Shown piece after piece: positions 1-10,540 of a DNA stretch of 64,000 nucleotides (positions are counted from its first letter, which is position 1; each line of letters opens with the position of its first letter). The position numbers and the translations under genes are program-made. Below the pieces are notes generated by a model. The model had not been told where the DNA came from. It searched no databases and was given only the letters and a program-made list of their open reading frames with translations. Location of the stretch: positions 248,001-312,000 of the forward strand of contig RFPL01000001.1 in assembly GCA_009926135.1 (NCBI GenBank), written 5' to 3'. The DNA is from Sphingomonadaceae bacterium (lineage in GTDB: Bacteria; Pseudomonadota; Alphaproteobacteria; Sphingomonadales; Sphingomonadaceae).

Positions 1-961
1 CGTCAAGTTCCGGTCCGCGCTTGCCCTTCATCAGATCGCCCAGGTCAAATGGCTTGTCGCGGGCGACATGGCGCGTTTCCAGCCGAAACAATGTCGCCAG
101 CTTGCCGATCTCGTACTGTGCCCAATAGGCTTCGGACACCGGCAGCCATTCGCGGTAGGCCTTCTCGGCCACGCTCTCGCGCACCGAATAGGGGCCCTCC
201 GTCTCCGGCTGATGGTTCTCCGCGCCGTCCTTCCAGGCATCGTTGGCGACCTCGTGATCGTCCCACATGGTGATCACCGGATAGAGCTGGTGCAGCCGCT
301 GCAGGTCCGGGTCATTGCGATAGGTCGAAAAACGTTCGCGGTAGCCGGCCAGGGTCACCGCTTCGTCCACGGGCAGCAGGCGTTCGGCCAGGCCTTCCTT
401 GGCGTCCGGATAGGTGCCGCGGGCATATTCGTAGAAATAGTCGCCCAGGTGCAGCACCAGATCGAAATCGCCCGCCTCGGCGGCATGGCGATAGGCGTTG
501 AACCAGCCGAAGCCGTAGTTCGAACACGAGAAGACCGCGATCCGGAACTTGTCGACCTTGCCGACTGGAAGCGTTTTCGTCCGGCCGACCGGGGACTTTT
601 CGCCATCGGGGGCGATGAAGCGATAGAAATACCAGCGGCCCGGCTTCAGCCCCCTGGCCCAGGCCCGGGCGCAGCAATCGTTGGCGGGGGAGGCGGCGGC
701 CTCACCCTGGACCACGACCCGGGTGAAGTCGGCATCCTCGGCCAGTTCCCACTTGAGCGGGGTTTCGTCCCCGCTGGCATAGCGGGTCCACAGCAGGACT
801 TGGGTCGGTCCTGGCTCACCGCTGGCGACGCAATGGGTAAAGCCCTTCGCCCCCTGCGCCAGCACTGGCGCACCGATCCCAGCGAGGCCCAGCAGGCCCA
901 GCTTCATGGCACTGCGACGGCTGGCAGCAAGCAGCGGTGCCTCGGGCGGCGGTGGCAGCAT
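1..961 (-). CDS. phoD: PhoD-like alkaline phosphatase, partial (C-terminus beyond left edge)
   Basis: Exported metallophosphatase of the PhoD/alkaline phosphatase D family, which releases phosphate from mono- or diesters outside the cytoplasm. About 320 residues are present; the frame runs open off the left edge. A twin-arginine signal is visible (SRRSAMKLGL with Arg15-Arg16, then a hydrophobic stretch ending APVLAQG), agreeing with Tat export of known PhoD. The phosphatase core shows FRIAVFSCSN, HLGDYFYEYA and TMWDDHEVAND, the last carrying the metal-binding WDDHE motif. The ATG is preceded by AGGGAGAG about 7 nt upstream. It is divergent from the next gene, with 74 bp between. Family assignment is firm; the substrate is not known. 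Confidence 0.93.
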   Translation of the reverse strand, partial: MLPPPPEAPLLAASRRSAMKLGLLGLAGIGAPVLAQGAKGFTHCVASGEPGPTQVLLWTRYASGDETPLKWELAEDADFTRVVVQGEAAASPANDCCARAWARGLKPGRWYFYRFIAPDGEKSPVGRTKTLPVGKVDKFRIAVFSCSNYGFGWFNAYRHAAEAGDFDLVLHLGDYFYEYARGTYPDAKEGLAERLLPVDEAVTLAGYRERFSTYRNDPDLQRLHQLYPVITMWDDHEVANDAWKDGAENHQPETEGPYSVRESVAEKAYREWLPVSEAYWAQYEIGKLATLFRLETRHVARDKPFDLGDLMKGKRGPELD

Positions 962-1035
962 CGGTCTCTCCCTGATCTCTTGGCCGCGCAGACTAGCCTT
1001 GAATTGCGACGGGGCAATGGCGCAGAGGTACCGGG

Positions 1036-1782
1036 ATGACAGAGACCCGTTTTCATGCGCTGCCCGATGGCAGCCGTCTTGCCTTCCGTCGCACGCCCGG
1101 CACTGGCCCGACGCTGGTCTTCCTGCCCGGCTATATGTCCGATATGGCCGGCGGGAAGGCGTGTGCCGTGTTCGACTGGGCTGCTGCCGAAGGGCGGGCC
1201 TGCCTGCTGCTCGATTACTCGGGCTGCGGGGAGAGCGATGGCAGTTTTGCCGATGGCACGCTCAGCCGCTGGCGAGACGAGGTGCTGGCTTTGATCGAGG
1301 CACAGGCGCCGGGGCCAGTGGTGCTGGTCGGCTCGTCCATGGGCGGCTGGCTGATGCTGCTGGTTGCGCTGGCCATGCTGGAGCGAGTCCAGGCGCTGGT
1401 CGGGATCGCCGCCGCGCCGGACTTCACCGACTGGGGCTATGACGCCGCACAGCAGGCGCAATTGGCGGCGGGTGCGACGGTGCTTGAGGACAATCCCTAC
1501 GGTCCGGAGCCGACGCCCACTCATGCGGCCTTCTGGGCCGATGGGCAGTCTCAGCGCTTGCTCGGCGGGCCAATTGCTCTCTCGTGCCCGGTCCGTCTGC
1601 TGCACGGCCAGCGCGATCCCGACGTGCCGTGGGAACTGGCGCTGACCCTCGCTGAACAACTCCATTCGGACGATGTTCAGGTGACCCTGATCAAGGACGG
1701 CGATCACCGCCTCAGCCGCGAGGGCGATATCGCCCTGCTGCTGCGGACGCTTGAAAGTCTCTTTGCTGCGGAGCCGACATGA
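1036..1782 (+). CDS. alpha/beta hydrolase (serine esterase or thioesterase-like)
   Basis: Cytoplasmic alpha/beta-hydrolase of 248 residues, normal for single-domain members. The nucleophile elbow is GSSMGG with Ser101; Asp194 or Asp196 (GQRDPDVPW) and His224 (DGDHRLS) complete a plausible catalytic triad. LVFLPGYMSDMAG near residue 28 supplies the oxyanion-hole region. The arrangement resembles the ABHD10/palmitoyl-thioesterase-like branch, but the substrate cannot be read from sequence. It is the first gene of a three-gene run; its stop overlaps the next start as ATGA, so the two are probably translationally coupled. Confidence 0.88.
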   Translation: MTETRFHALPDGSRLAFRRTPGTGPTLVFLPGYMSDMAGGKACAVFDWAAAEGRACLLLDYSGCGESDGSFADGTLSRWRDEVLALIEAQAPGPVVLVGSSMGGWLMLLVALAMLERVQALVGIAAAPDFTDWGYDAAQQAQLAAGATVLEDNPYGPEPTPTHAAFWADGQSQRLLGGPIALSCPVRLLHGQRDPDVPWELALTLAEQLHSDDVQVTLIKDGDHRLSREGDIALLLRTLESLFAAEPT

Positions 1783-2627
1783 TCCTTTCCATTCTGCTGC
1801 CGCTCCTTGCCCAGGTCGGCCCCAGCGTCGGCGTCGGGGCTGGCGGTTCGCTGCCTCAGGCGCCGCTCGAAATCCCGCGCAAGAAGACAGAGGCGGCTGC
1901 CCCGACCGCGTCGCTTTCGCAGGCCGCGCAGTGCCGCAAGCTGCTGGCGACCAGCCCGATCGAGGCCGCGGACTATGCCGAGACCTGGCTGGACAGCGCC
2001 AAGGGCTTCGCCCGCGCCGAACCCGGACAGTGCCTGGGGCTGGCGCGCGCCGCGCAGGGACAGTGGGACGATGCCCAGGCGGCCTTCATGGCGGCGCGCG
2101 AACTGACCCCGGCCAGTGAACCGGCCAATCGCGCGCGGCTGGGCGGCATGGCCGGCAATGCCCTGCTTGCCGCTGGCAAGACCGAAGCAGCACTGGCCCT
2201 GCTTGACCAGGCCCATGGCGAAGCGCTGGGGGCAGGCAGTCCCCGGCTGGCGGGTGAGATCTCGATCGACCGCGCCCGCGCGCTGGTGGCGCTGAAGCGT
2301 GATGGCGATGCTGCCGCTGCGCTCGCCACCGCGCGGACCAACGCAGCCGAGAACGGCCAGGGCTGGCTGCTCTCGGCCACGCTTTCGCGCCGTCAAGGCA
2401 AGCTGGCCGAAGCGCAGCAACAGATCCAGGTCGCGGCTCAGCTGCTCCCGCTCGATCCCGAAGTCGGGCTGGAGGCCGGCGTGATCGCCGTGCTGGCGGG
2501 TAAAGATGGTGCCGCGCGGCGCTCGTGGCTGTCGGTGGTCAAGGCGGCGCCTGGCAGCGAAACTGCACGTACCGCGCAATCGTACCTTGACCAGTTGGGG
2601 CCAGACCCGGCACCATCCGGCCGGTGA
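1779..2627 (+). CDS. TPR-repeat protein with N-terminal hydrophobic segment
   Basis: Protein of 282 residues with a short hydrophobic N-terminus (MILSILLPLLAQVG) that may be a signal or anchor, then a Pro/Ala-rich linker, then roughly residues 45-270 of Ala-rich helix pairs spaced about 34 residues apart, in the manner of tetratricopeptide repeats (for example LGLARAAQGQWDDAQAAFMA and LSRRQGKLAEAQQQIQVAA). TPR proteins are protein-protein scaffolds, often in the periplasm. No enzymatic motif is seen. It overlaps the upstream hydrolase and the downstream oxidoreductase by 4 bases each, so it belongs to that operon. Exact role unknown. Confidence 0.75.
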   Translation: MILSILLPLLAQVGPSVGVGAGGSLPQAPLEIPRKKTEAAAPTASLSQAAQCRKLLATSPIEAADYAETWLDSAKGFARAEPGQCLGLARAAQGQWDDAQAAFMAARELTPASEPANRARLGGMAGNALLAAGKTEAALALLDQAHGEALGAGSPRLAGEISIDRARALVALKRDGDAAAALATARTNAAENGQGWLLSATLSRRQGKLAEAQQQIQVAAQLLPLDPEVGLEAGVIAVLAGKDGAARRSWLSVVKAAPGSETARTAQSYLDQLGPDPAPSGR

Positions 2628-3607
2628 TCCCCTTATCTGTCCTTGACCTTGTCCCCGTGCGCGAAGGCGGGACCTTGTCCGAAGCCTTCGTCAGCGCGGC
2701 CAGCCTCGCCCACGCGGCCGAAAACGCCGGCTACAAACGCTTCTGGGTGGCCGAGCATCACGCGATGGACGGAATTGCCGGCGGGGCGACCGCGGTCGTG
2801 CTGGCACATGTCGGTCATGCCACACGGACCATCCGGATCGGGTCGGGCGGGATCATGCTGCCCAACCACAACCCCTTCGTGATCGCCGAGCAGTTCGGCA
2901 CGCTCGATGCGCTGTTTCCGGGCCGAATCGACCTGGGCCTTGGCCGCGCGCCGGGGGCAGACAGCCGGATCGGCCAGGCGCTGCGCAAGGACCTGATGCG
3001 GGTGGCGGAATACTTCCCGCAGGACGTGGTCGAATTGCGCGCGCTGGTGACCGGGGAACCGGATCTTGGCCTGCGTGCCACGCCAGGCCTCGGCGCAGCG
3101 ATCGAATTCTGGATCCTCGGCTCCAGCCTGTTCGGCGCGCAGCTCGCCGCCGCGCTGGGCATGCCCTATGCCTTCGCTTCGCACTTTGCGCCCGATCACC
3201 TTGATGCGGCGCTGAAGCTTTACCGCGAACGCTTCACGCCCTCGCCTGCGCTCGACAAGCCGCATGTGATGGCGGCGATGACTGTGCTGACGGCTGAAAC
3301 GGATGCCGAGGCGGTGCTGCTCTCCTCCTCGCTTGAACAGAGCTTCGTCGCCCTGCGCAGCGGCACGCCGGGCCGACTCAAGCCGCCGATCCCGGGTTAC
3401 CGCGAAAGCCTGCCGCCGGGCATGCAGGGCATGCTGGCGCACACCCGTCAGGCCAGCGCCGTCGGTGCGCCGGCGACCGTCCGCGAAGCGATCGGCCGCT
3501 TTGTCGAACGCACCCAGGCGGATGAAATTATTGTCTCTGGCGCGACTTACGATCCGGCCGCGCGTGAACACTCGCTGGCGCTGACGATGGAAGCCCTGGC
3601 CGGCTAA
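2624..3607 (+). CDS. LLM-class flavin-dependent oxidoreductase (luciferase-like)
   Basis: Bacterial-luciferase-like monooxygenase of 327 residues, with a TIM-barrel expected to bind FMN or F420 supplied by a partner reductase. The start IPLSVLDLVPVREGG, the segment RFWVAEHHAMDGIAG and the glycine-rich IRIGSGGIMLPNHNP are hallmarks of the MsnO8/YhbW-type subgroup. IDLGLGRAPG follows, as expected in this subgroup. The start is GTG and overlaps the TPR gene stop as GTGA. Substrate unknown; subfamily members are commonly annotated as alkane or alkanal monooxygenase-like without proof. Confidence 0.9.
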   Translation: MIPLSVLDLVPVREGGTLSEAFVSAASLAHAAENAGYKRFWVAEHHAMDGIAGGATAVVLAHVGHATRTIRIGSGGIMLPNHNPFVIAEQFGTLDALFPGRIDLGLGRAPGADSRIGQALRKDLMRVAEYFPQDVVELRALVTGEPDLGLRATPGLGAAIEFWILGSSLFGAQLAAALGMPYAFASHFAPDHLDAALKLYRERFTPSPALDKPHVMAAMTVLTAETDAEAVLLSSSLEQSFVALRSGTPGRLKPPIPGYRESLPPGMQGMLAHTRQASAVGAPATVREAIGRFVERTQADEIIVSGATYDPAAREHSLALTMEALAG

Positions 3608-3659
3608 GCCCAATGCCTGCCGCGGGTTAGGCAGGTTTCCCTAGCGGCAAACTGGTTGC

Positions 3660-3691
3660 AGTGGTGACCACTTGTCCGTATCATGAATACG
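3660..3691. promoter_or_regulatory. two short inverted repeats upstream of the glutamate dehydrogenase gene
   Basis: The 157-bp gap before the glutamate dehydrogenase gene holds AGTGGT-g-ACCACT (3660-3672) and CGTAT-5nt-ATACG (3677-3691), followed by an AT-rich stretch near 3711. They are candidate operators or promoter elements. No regulator is assigned. Confidence 0.3.
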
Positions 3692-3764
3692 AATGCTGCT
3701 TGAGACGGCAATAATATTGTTTGCACGGGCAACGGCTGAGGGCTGGCCCGCAGGAGTGTGATCG

Positions 3765-6700
3765 ATGGGTGCCAAGTCCGCCAACGGCTCTGCCAATGTC
3801 CTCGAAGCAGCGCTGGCCAAGCGCCTCAGTGCCGCGCTGCTGCCGGGTGATGCGCCCTTCTCGGCCGAGGGTTTGTCCGCTGCGGCCGCATTCCTGTGCA
3901 GCGCCGCCAGCCAGCGCGACGCCGGCGAAGCGGCGATCACGATTGAAACCGTCTCGGGTTCGGCGGCAGAGCGCTTCATGCGGATCGGCGTGATCAATGA
4001 TGACATGCCGTTCCTCGTCGATTCGATTGCCACGACTGTCGCTGCCCAGGGCCTGACGATTGACCGGCTGGTTCACCCGGTCCTGCCGGTCCGCCGCGAT
4101 GGCGACGGGGGGTTGGCCGCCGTGGTCGAGGGTGAGGCTGCCGGCGAAAAGCGCGAATCGATGGTCTACATCGAGACCCGCCGCGCCGACGCCAAGGTCC
4201 GCCGCGCGCTCGAATCCGCGCTGCGCACCACGCTGGGCGATGTCCGCGCCGCGGTGGCCGACTGGCCGAAGCTGCAGGAAGCCATGGCCGCCGACGCCGA
4301 GAGCCTGGCTGATGGCGAGGGTGCGGCGTTGCTGCGCTGGTTCAAGGACGGAATGTTGACCCAGCTTGGCCATGTACTGCGCCACCGCGACGGCACCCAA
4401 TCAGGCGCGCTGGGCATCTGCCGGCGCGGAGCGAAGAGCCTGCTGGGACCCATCTCTTATGACCGCGCCTTTGCCTGGTTCGCGGGCAAGGGCAAGGCGC
4501 GCCGCGGGCCATTGGTGGTCAAGTCCAACCACGTCAGCAACGTCCACCGCCGCACGCCGCTCGATTTGTTCATCGTGCCGGTGTTTGAAGGCGGGAAGCT
4601 CGAAAGCCTCTCGGTCCACGCCGGGATCTGGACCAGCGCGGGCCTTGCCGCTGCACCCACCCAGGTGCCGCGGATGCGCACTCAGTTGACTGACCTGATG
4701 AGCCGCTTCGGTTTTGCGGCGCAGGGCCATGCCGGCAAGGCGCTGGTCCATGCCTTGACCGCGCTGCCACATGACCTGCTGATCGGGTTCGCTGACGAAG
4801 ATCTGGAGCGCATCGCGACCGCGATGATGAGCCTGGTCGATCGCCCCCGCCCCAAGCTGGCGCTGGTTCCGGCGGCGCTGATGCGCCACCTGTTCGCCTT
4901 TGTCTGGCTGCCACGCGATATCATGTCGACCGCGACGCGGCGGCAGATCGAGGCCATGCTGGTTGAGGCGTGCGGCGCGCCGATGCTCGACTGGAGCCTT
5001 GAGGTCGAGGGTAGCCTTGCCGTGCTGCGCTATGTGCTCGACCTGCCGGAAGTGGCCTCGCTGCCCGATGAGGCCGCGCTCGACGCCCGCCTGCAAGGCA
5101 TGCTGCGCGGCTGGAACGAGGCGGTCGAAAGCGAGATTGCCGCAAGCGAGGAGCCGAGCCGCGCCGCGGCCATTGCCTCCCGCTATGCCGAGGCTTTCCC
5201 GCTGTCCTATCGCGGTGCCTATGGCCCGGCCGAAGCAGCGCATGATATCGGCCGGTTGCGCAAGCTGGTTGGCGAGGGTGAGGCAGGCGTGCGCCGCGAT
5301 GCCCGTCTGCATGAGATGGCAGGGGACGAGCCCGGCACCTTGCGGCTCAAGCTCTATCAGCGCGGCGGAGCGATTGCGCTCTCCGACGCCGTTCCGGCGC
5401 TTGAGAACTTCGGCTTCCGGGTGGTCGAGGACCTGCCGACCGAGCTTGATCAGGGCCGGCTTGGCACGATCCACGATTTCCAGTTGGCGCTGCCTGCCGG
5501 ACTGGCCGCCAGCACTGTCATGGCCCGCGCCGGTGCGATCGAGGCCGCCTTTGCCAACGTGCTGAACGGCGCGGCCGAGGACGATCCCTTCAATCGCCTG
5601 ATCACCACGGTCGGGCTCTCGGCGTCTGAAACCAACTGGCTGCGCGCCTGGTATCGCTACCTGCGCCAGGCTGGGCTCAACTATGGGGTGCCGACCGCAG
5701 TCGACGCGCTGCAGCACGCCCCGCAAGTGACGCGCGGGTTGGTCGACCTGTTCGTCACCCGCCACGATCCGGCCTTCAAGGGCGACCGGCTGGCGGCCGA
5801 AGCCAAGGCGCAGGATGCGATCCGCGATGGCTTGGCGCTGGTTTCCGCGATCAACGATGATCGCCTGCTGCGTCAGTACCGCGCCGTGGTCGAAGCGATG
5901 CTGCGGACCAACGCCTTTGCCCCCGCCGGGCAGAACGCGCTGGCTTTCAAGCTCGATTCGGCGCTTGTTCCCGGCCTGCCCAAGCCGCTGCCGTGGCGCG
6001 AGATCTTCGTCTATTCGCGGCGGGTCGAGGGCATTCACCTGCGCTCTGGCCCGGTCGCACGGGGCGGGCTGCGGTGGTCCGACCGGCGCGACGATTTCCG
6101 CACCGAAGTGCTTGGCCTGATGAAGGCCCAGCGGGTTAAGAACGCGGTTATCGTGCCGACGGGAGCCAAGGGCGGGTTCTATCCCAAGCAGCTCCCAGAC
6201 CCGGGCCGCGACCGCGATGGCTGGCTGGCAGAGGGCAAGGCGAGCTACCAGCTGTTCATCCGCACGCTCCTTTCGATCACCGACAATATCGTCGGCGCCA
6301 AGGTGGTCCACCCAAAGCACGTCGTGATCCGCGATGGCGAGGACCCGTACTTCGTGGTCGCCGCCGATAAGGGCACCGCGACCTATTCCGACACCGCCAA
6401 TGCCATTGCCGAAGAACATGACTTCTGGCTTGACGACGCCTTTGCCAGCGGCGGGTCGAAGGGCTATGACCACAAGGCGATGGGCATCACTGCCAAGGGT
6501 GCCTGGCTCTCGGTCCAGCGGCACTTCCTGGAAATGGGCGTCGACGTCCAGACCCAGTCGGTCCGCGTCGCGGGCTGCGGTGACATGTCGGGCGACGTGT
6601 TCGGCAACGGCATGTTGCTGTCCAAAGCCTTGAAGCTGGTCGCCGCTTTCGACCACCGCCACATCTTCCTCGACCCCACGCCCGACCCCGCCAAGAGCTG

Positions 6701-8444
6701 GGCCGAACGCGCGCGGATGTTCGCCCTGCCGCGGTCCTCTTGGGAAGATTATGACAAGGGTCTGATCTCCAAGGGCGGCGGGGTCTTTGCCCGCAGCCTC
6801 AAGGAAGTTCCGCTCTCCAAGGAAGTCCAGGCCATGTTGGGCCTCGACCAGCCGAGCATCGATCCCGACGGCCTGATCAGCGCGATCCTCAAGGCCGAGA
6901 TCGACCTCCTCTGGTTCGGCGGGATCGGCACCTATGTGAAGGCCAGCACCGAGAACAACGTCCAGGTCGGCGATCCGGCCAACGATGCCTTGCGGGTCGA
7001 TGGGTCTGCGGTCCGCGCCCGGGCGATCGGTGAAGGCGCCAACCTGGGCTGCACCCAGGCGGGCCGGATCGAGTTTGCCCTCAAAGGGGGGCGCATCAAC
7101 ACCGACTTCATCGACAATTCGGCCGGGGTCGATTGTTCGGACAACGAGGTCAACATCAAGATCGCGCTTGCCGGGGCCAAGCGCGCCGGGCGGCTCATAG
7201 AGCCTGACCGGGTCAAGCTGCTGGTCGCGATGACCGACGAGGTTGGCGGGATCGTGCTGGAAGACAACCGCCTCCAGGCGCTGGCCCTATCGATCGCCAC
7301 GGCCGGCGGCGCGGCGACCACCGCTTCGCACCTGCGGCTGATCGAGACGCTGGAAGCAAGCGGCCAACTTGACCGCAAGACCGAAGGTCTGGCCGAGGGC
7401 GACGTGCTTGCGCGCCGCGCGGCGGAAGGCCAGGGCCTCACCCGGCCCGAACTCGCAGTGGTGCTCTCCAGCACCAAGCTGGTGCTGCAGGATGCGCTCG
7501 AGCATTCGGCGGTCCCTGACGATCCGCTTCTCGAAGGCGAGCTGCTTGCCGCCTTCCCCGCGCCGATGCGGACAAAGTTCAAGGCCGATATCCTAGATCA
7601 CCGGCTGCGGCGCGAGATCATTGCAACCAAGCTGGCCAATCGCATGGTCAACCGGCTCGGCTTGATCCACCCGTTCGAACTGGTCGAGGAAGAAGGCGCG
7701 ACGCTGGCCCAGGTCACTACGGCTTTCGTTGCCGCCGAGCGCCTGCTTGGGATGGGCGCAATCTGGCAGGGGATCGAAAGCCAGCCGATGCCCGAAGCCG
7801 CGCGCATCCTGCTGTTCGACCGCGCGGCGGCAGCCATGGTCAACCACATGGCTGATCTGCTGCGGGTTTCGGGCGGAGCGCTCTCGGCGGGCGAGCTGGT
7901 TTCCCAGCTCGAAGGCGGCGTAAAGCTGCTGTCGGGCGCGACCGGGCACCTGCTGTCGCGCGAAGGCCAGGCCCAATCGGCTGCGGTGCAGGAGCGGTTC
8001 GTCGCCGCCGGGGCACCGGTGGAACTGTCGGCCGCGGTCGCGCATCTGTTCGATCTTGATGGCTCGGTCGGCCTAGCCATGCTGGCCCGCCAGACCGGGA
8101 CCAAGCCCGAGGCCCTGACCCGCGCCTTCATCGCGCTGGGCCGCGAACTCGGGCTCGACTGGGCGCAACAGGCGGCCGAACGGCTGTCTCCCACCGATCC
8201 GTGGGAGCGCCTGCTGGTCAACAGCCTCGCGCGCGATATCCAGCACATGCGGCTGGATTTCCTGCACCGTCACGCAGCCGAAGAGGGCGAGCCGCTGGCA
8301 GTGGTCGAACGCTGGACCGAAGGCCAGGCCCCCGCAATCCGCCAGTTCCGCGCGGTCGTCACCCGCGCCCAGGCCGCTCCGGCGCTAACCCCGACGATGA
8401 TCGCCCAGATCGGCAATCAGGCCAGGAACCTTTTGGCCCGCTAA
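3765..8444 (+). CDS. gdhB: NAD-dependent glutamate dehydrogenase, 180-kDa class
   Basis: Oxidatively deaminates L-glutamate to 2-oxoglutarate using NAD, linking amino-acid catabolism to the TCA cycle. At 1559 residues it is close to the ~1600 usual for the large (GDH-180) class of proteobacteria and actinobacteria. The N-terminal ~700 residues hold the regulatory ACT-like region. The catalytic domain follows, with [11 protein letters not shown] (Lys802 region) for substrate binding and [15 protein letters not shown] near residue 935 for the dinucleotide. A helical C-terminal region completes it. AGGAG lies about 8 nt before the ATG. The gene is monocistronic by spacing and its stop overlaps the convergent queG stop by 3 bases. 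Confidence 0.96.
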   Translation: MGAKSANGSANVLEAALAKRLSAALLPGDAPFSAEGLSAAAAFLCSAASQRDAGEAAITIETVSGSAAERFMRIGVINDDMPFLVDSIATTVAAQGLTIDRLVHPVLPVRRDGDGGLAAVVEGEAAGEKRESMVYIETRRADAKVRRALESALRTTLGDVRAAVADWPKLQEAMAADAESLADGEGAALLRWFKDGMLTQLGHVLRHRDGTQSGALGICRRGAKSLLGPISYDRAFAWFAGKGKARRGPLVVKSNHVSNVHRRTPLDLFIVPVFEGGKLESLSVHAGIWTSAGLAAAPTQVPRMRTQLTDLMSRFGFAAQGHAGKALVHALTALPHDLLIGFADEDLERIATAMMSLVDRPRPKLALVPAALMRHLFAFVWLPRDIMSTATRRQIEAMLVEACGAPMLDWSLEVEGSLAVLRYVLDLPEVASLPDEAALDARLQGMLRGWNEAVESEIAASEEPSRAAAIASRYAEAFPLSYRGAYGPAEAAHDIGRLRKLVGEGEAGVRRDARLHEMAGDEPGTLRLKLYQRGGAIALSDAVPALENFGFRVVEDLPTELDQGRLGTIHDFQLALPAGLAASTVMARAGAIEAAFANVLNGAAEDDPFNRLITTVGLSASETNWLRAWYRYLRQAGLNYGVPTAVDALQHAPQVTRGLVDLFVTRHDPAFKGDRLAAEAKAQDAIRDGLALVSAINDDRLLRQYRAVVEAMLRTNAFAPAGQNALAFKLDSALVPGLPKPLPWREIFVYSRRVEGIHLRSGPVARGGLRWSDRRDDFRTEVLGLMKAQRVKNAVIVPTGAKGGFYPKQLPDPGRDRDGWLAEGKASYQLFIRTLLSITDNIVGAKVVHPKHVVIRDGEDPYFVVAADKGTATYSDTANAIAEEHDFWLDDAFASGGSKGYDHKAMGITAKGAWLSVQRHFLEMGVDVQTQSVRVAGCGDMSGDVFGNGMLLSKALKLVAAFDHRHIFLDPTPDPAKSWAERARMFALPRSSWEDYDKGLISKGGGVFARSLKEVPLSKEVQAMLGLDQPSIDPDGLISAILKAEIDLLWFGGIGTYVKASTENNVQVGDPANDALRVDGSAVRARAIGEGANLGCTQAGRIEFALKGGRINTDFIDNSAGVDCSDNEVNIKIALAGAKRAGRLIEPDRVKLLVAMTDEVGGIVLEDNRLQALALSIATAGGAATTASHLRLIETLEASGQLDRKTEGLAEGDVLARRAAEGQGLTRPELAVVLSSTKLVLQDALEHSAVPDDPLLEGELLAAFPAPMRTKFKADILDHRLRREIIATKLANRMVNRLGLIHPFELVEEEGATLAQVTTAFVAAERLLGMGAIWQGIESQPMPEAARILLFDRAAAAMVNHMADLLRVSGGALSAGELVSQLEGGVKLLSGATGHLLSREGQAQSAAVQERFVAAGAPVELSAAVAHLFDLDGSVGLAMLARQTGTKPEALTRAFIALGRELGLDWAQQAAERLSPTDPWERLLVNSLARDIQHMRLDFLHRHAAEEGEPLAVVERWTEGQAPAIRQFRAVVTRAQAAPALTPTMIAQIGNQARNLLAR

Positions 8445-9505
8445 GTGGAGAGTTGCGCAAGGGCCCAGCCGGCAGCTTCGGCGACAACCGGGTCCGGATC
8501 GGCCGCCAGCGCCTGTACCTGCGGCAGCAGCGCGGCTTCACCGCTGTTTCCGGCGGCGTAGAGACAATTGCGCACGAAGCGGTTGCGGCCAATCCGCTTG
8601 ATTGGCGATCCGCTGAACAGCTGGCGGAACGCCGCATCGTCCAGCGCCAGCAGGTCGGCCAGCCGCGGCGCCGCCAGCTCGGCGCGGGGCAGGAAGGCAC
8701 GCATGGTGTGGGCCGTGCTGGCAAACTTGTTCCATGGGCAAACCGCCAGGCAATCGTCGCAGCCATAGATCCGGCTGCCCAGCGCCTTGCGGAACTCTTC
8801 CGGCACGGGTCCTTTGTGCTCGATCGTCAGGTAGGAAATGCAGCGCCGCGCATCGAGCTGGTAGGGCGCGGGAAACGCGTTGGTCGGACAAGCGGTCTGG
8901 CAAGCCGAGCAGGTGCCGCAGCGGTCCTCCCCCGGCTCGTCCACCGGTAGCCCCAGCGTCGTATAGATCGCGCCGAGGAACAGCCATGAGCCATGCTCGC
9001 GGCTGACCAGGTTGGTGTGCTTGCCTTGCCAGCCGAGGCCGGCGGCCTGGCCCAGCGGCTTTTCCATCACCGGGGCGGTATCGACGAAGACCTTGACCCC
9101 GATGTCTCCCAGGCCGCGCTTCGCTGCTTCTGCCACCAGCCAGCGGGCCAGTGCCTTCAGTGCCTTCTTGACCGTGTCGTGATAGTCCGAGCCTTGCGCA
9201 TAGACCGAAATCCGCGCCCGGCCTAAGCGTTCGGCCAGTGGATCGGCGCCGGGGGCGTAGCTCATGCCCAGTGCAATCACCCGCTCTGCTTCGGGCCACA
9301 GGCCTTGCGGGCTGCGGCGGTGGTGGGCGCGATTTTCCATCCAGTCCATGGCGCCATGGCGGCCTTCGCCCAGCCATTCTTCCAGATGCCGGGCGCGCAA
9401 GGGGTCCTCCGCCGCAGCGGTCACGCCGCAGGCAGCAAAGCCCAACCGCTGCGCTTCGCGCGCCAGATCGGCCTTAAGCGCCGTGATTTCGGCAGCGTTA
9501 ACCAA
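8441..9505 (-). CDS. queG: epoxyqueuosine reductase QueG
   Basis: Cobalamin- and Fe-S-dependent enzyme that reduces epoxyqueuosine to queuosine, the last step of wobble-base modification in tRNAs for Tyr, His, Asn and Asp. The 354 residues include [17 protein letters not shown] at the N-terminus, [20 protein letters not shown] (cobalamin-domain signature), and two ferredoxin-type clusters: [16 protein letters not shown] near residue 195 and [13 protein letters not shown] near residue 248. A short HEAT-like tail follows. The start is TTG, with AGGAG 11 nt upstream. Converges with the glutamate dehydrogenase gene. Confidence 0.95.
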   Translation of the reverse strand: MVNAAEITALKADLAREAQRLGFAACGVTAAAEDPLRARHLEEWLGEGRHGAMDWMENRAHHRRSPQGLWPEAERVIALGMSYAPGADPLAERLGRARISVYAQGSDYHDTVKKALKALARWLVAEAAKRGLGDIGVKVFVDTAPVMEKPLGQAAGLGWQGKHTNLVSREHGSWLFLGAIYTTLGLPVDEPGEDRCGTCSACQTACPTNAFPAPYQLDARRCISYLTIEHKGPVPEEFRKALGSRIYGCDDCLAVCPWNKFASTAHTMRAFLPRAELAAPRLADLLALDDAAFRQLFSGSPIKRIGRNRFVRNCLYAAGNSGEAALLPQVQALAADPDPVVAEAAGWALAQLST

Positions 9506-9573
9506 ACTTCCTGTTGCTCCTGTTCACTCCGCCTCCATAGTGGCCGCTGTCTATGAAGCTAGGGGAAGCACCG

Positions 9574-10539
9574 ATGGCGAGCAACGCGGGTTGGCAGACA
9601 GCCCGCCCCCTGGCAATCGAAGCGCGCGGACTGGTCAAGCGGTTCGACGGGTTCACCGCGGTCGATGGAGTCGACATCTCGGTTCCCGAAGGCGCGATCT
9701 ATGGCATCCTCGGCCCCAACGGCGCGGGCAAGACCACGACGCTGCGGATGCTGCTGGGGATCATCGATCCTGACGAAGGCGTGCGCCGCGTGCTGGGGCA
9801 TGACCGCCCGCATGAGATCAGCCACGCGATCGGTTACCTGCCCGAAGAGCGCGGACTCTATCCAGCGATGAAGGCCTATGAGGCGATTGCCTTTCTGGGC
9901 GCGCTGCGCGGCCTGCCGCTGGCCGAAGGGCGCAAGCGCGGACGCGCCATGCTGGAAGAACACGGCCTGGGTTATGCGACCGAGCGTCAAATCCGCCAGC
10001 TGTCCAAGGGCATGGCCCAGCAGGTCCAGCTGCTAGGCACCCTAGTCCACGAACCGAAACTGGTGGTGTTTGACGAGCCGTTCTCCGGTCTCGATGCGCT
10101 TAACCAGGGCAAGCTGGAAAAGATGATCCGCGCGCTCGCGGCCAAGGGCACCACGGTGATCTTTTCGACTCACGTGATCGCCCATGCCGAGCGGCTTTGT
10201 GATGAGGTGGCGATCATCGCCGGGGGCAAAGTGCCATTTGCCGGTCCGGTCGATGTGGCGCGCGACCGGATCCGTCCGCAGGTGCGCCTTGAAACGCGGG
10301 CCGGGGACGGGCCGTGGCGTGCGGCGCTGCCTGCCGATGCGCGGCATGAAGGGGACTATTGGCTGTTCTCGCTCCCCGAAACCGGGATCGAGCCATTGCT
10401 CCGCGCGCTGATCGAGGGCGAGGCGGGCATCCTTTCGCTCTCGATCGAGCGGGCCGGGCTGCACGATGCCTTCGTCGCGATTGCCGGTGAAGCCGCCGCG
10501 CGGGCGCTCGAAGAAGGCAATGGCGAGGAGGCCCGCTGA
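9574..10539 (+). CDS. ABC transporter ATP-binding protein (NatA-like)
   Basis: ATPase subunit of an ABC-2 type exporter. The 321 residues include Walker A (GPNGAGKTTT), signature LSKGMAQQVQ, Walker B LVVFDEPFSGLD and the switch region STHVIAHAE, followed by a C-terminal extension of the DUF4162 type that NatA-like subunits have. The chosen ATG has AGGGGAAG 5-10 nt upstream; an in-frame ATG 21 bp earlier has no ribosome binding site. The permease gene starts one base after this stop. NatAB-type systems export Na+ or other solutes; the substrate here is unknown. Confidence 0.93.
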   Translation: MASNAGWQTARPLAIEARGLVKRFDGFTAVDGVDISVPEGAIYGILGPNGAGKTTTLRMLLGIIDPDEGVRRVLGHDRPHEISHAIGYLPEERGLYPAMKAYEAIAFLGALRGLPLAEGRKRGRAMLEEHGLGYATERQIRQLSKGMAQQVQLLGTLVHEPKLVVFDEPFSGLDALNQGKLEKMIRALAAKGTTVIFSTHVIAHAERLCDEVAIIAGGKVPFAGPVDVARDRIRPQVRLETRAGDGPWRAALPADARHEGDYWLFSLPETGIEPLLRALIEGEAGILSLSIERAGLHDAFVAIAGEAAARALEEGNGEEAR

Positions 10540-10540
10540 A

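Noticed and set aside
68-1039. 323-residue plus-strand frame at the left edge
   Set aside because: It is antisense to the PhoD-like gene, whose Tat signal and WDDHE motif are clear on the minus strand.
4401-6662. 753-residue open frame antisense to the glutamate dehydrogenase gene
   Set aside because: It lies wholly inside a confident gene, has no recognisable domain and is explained by the GC-rich codon bias that removes stops on the opposite strand.
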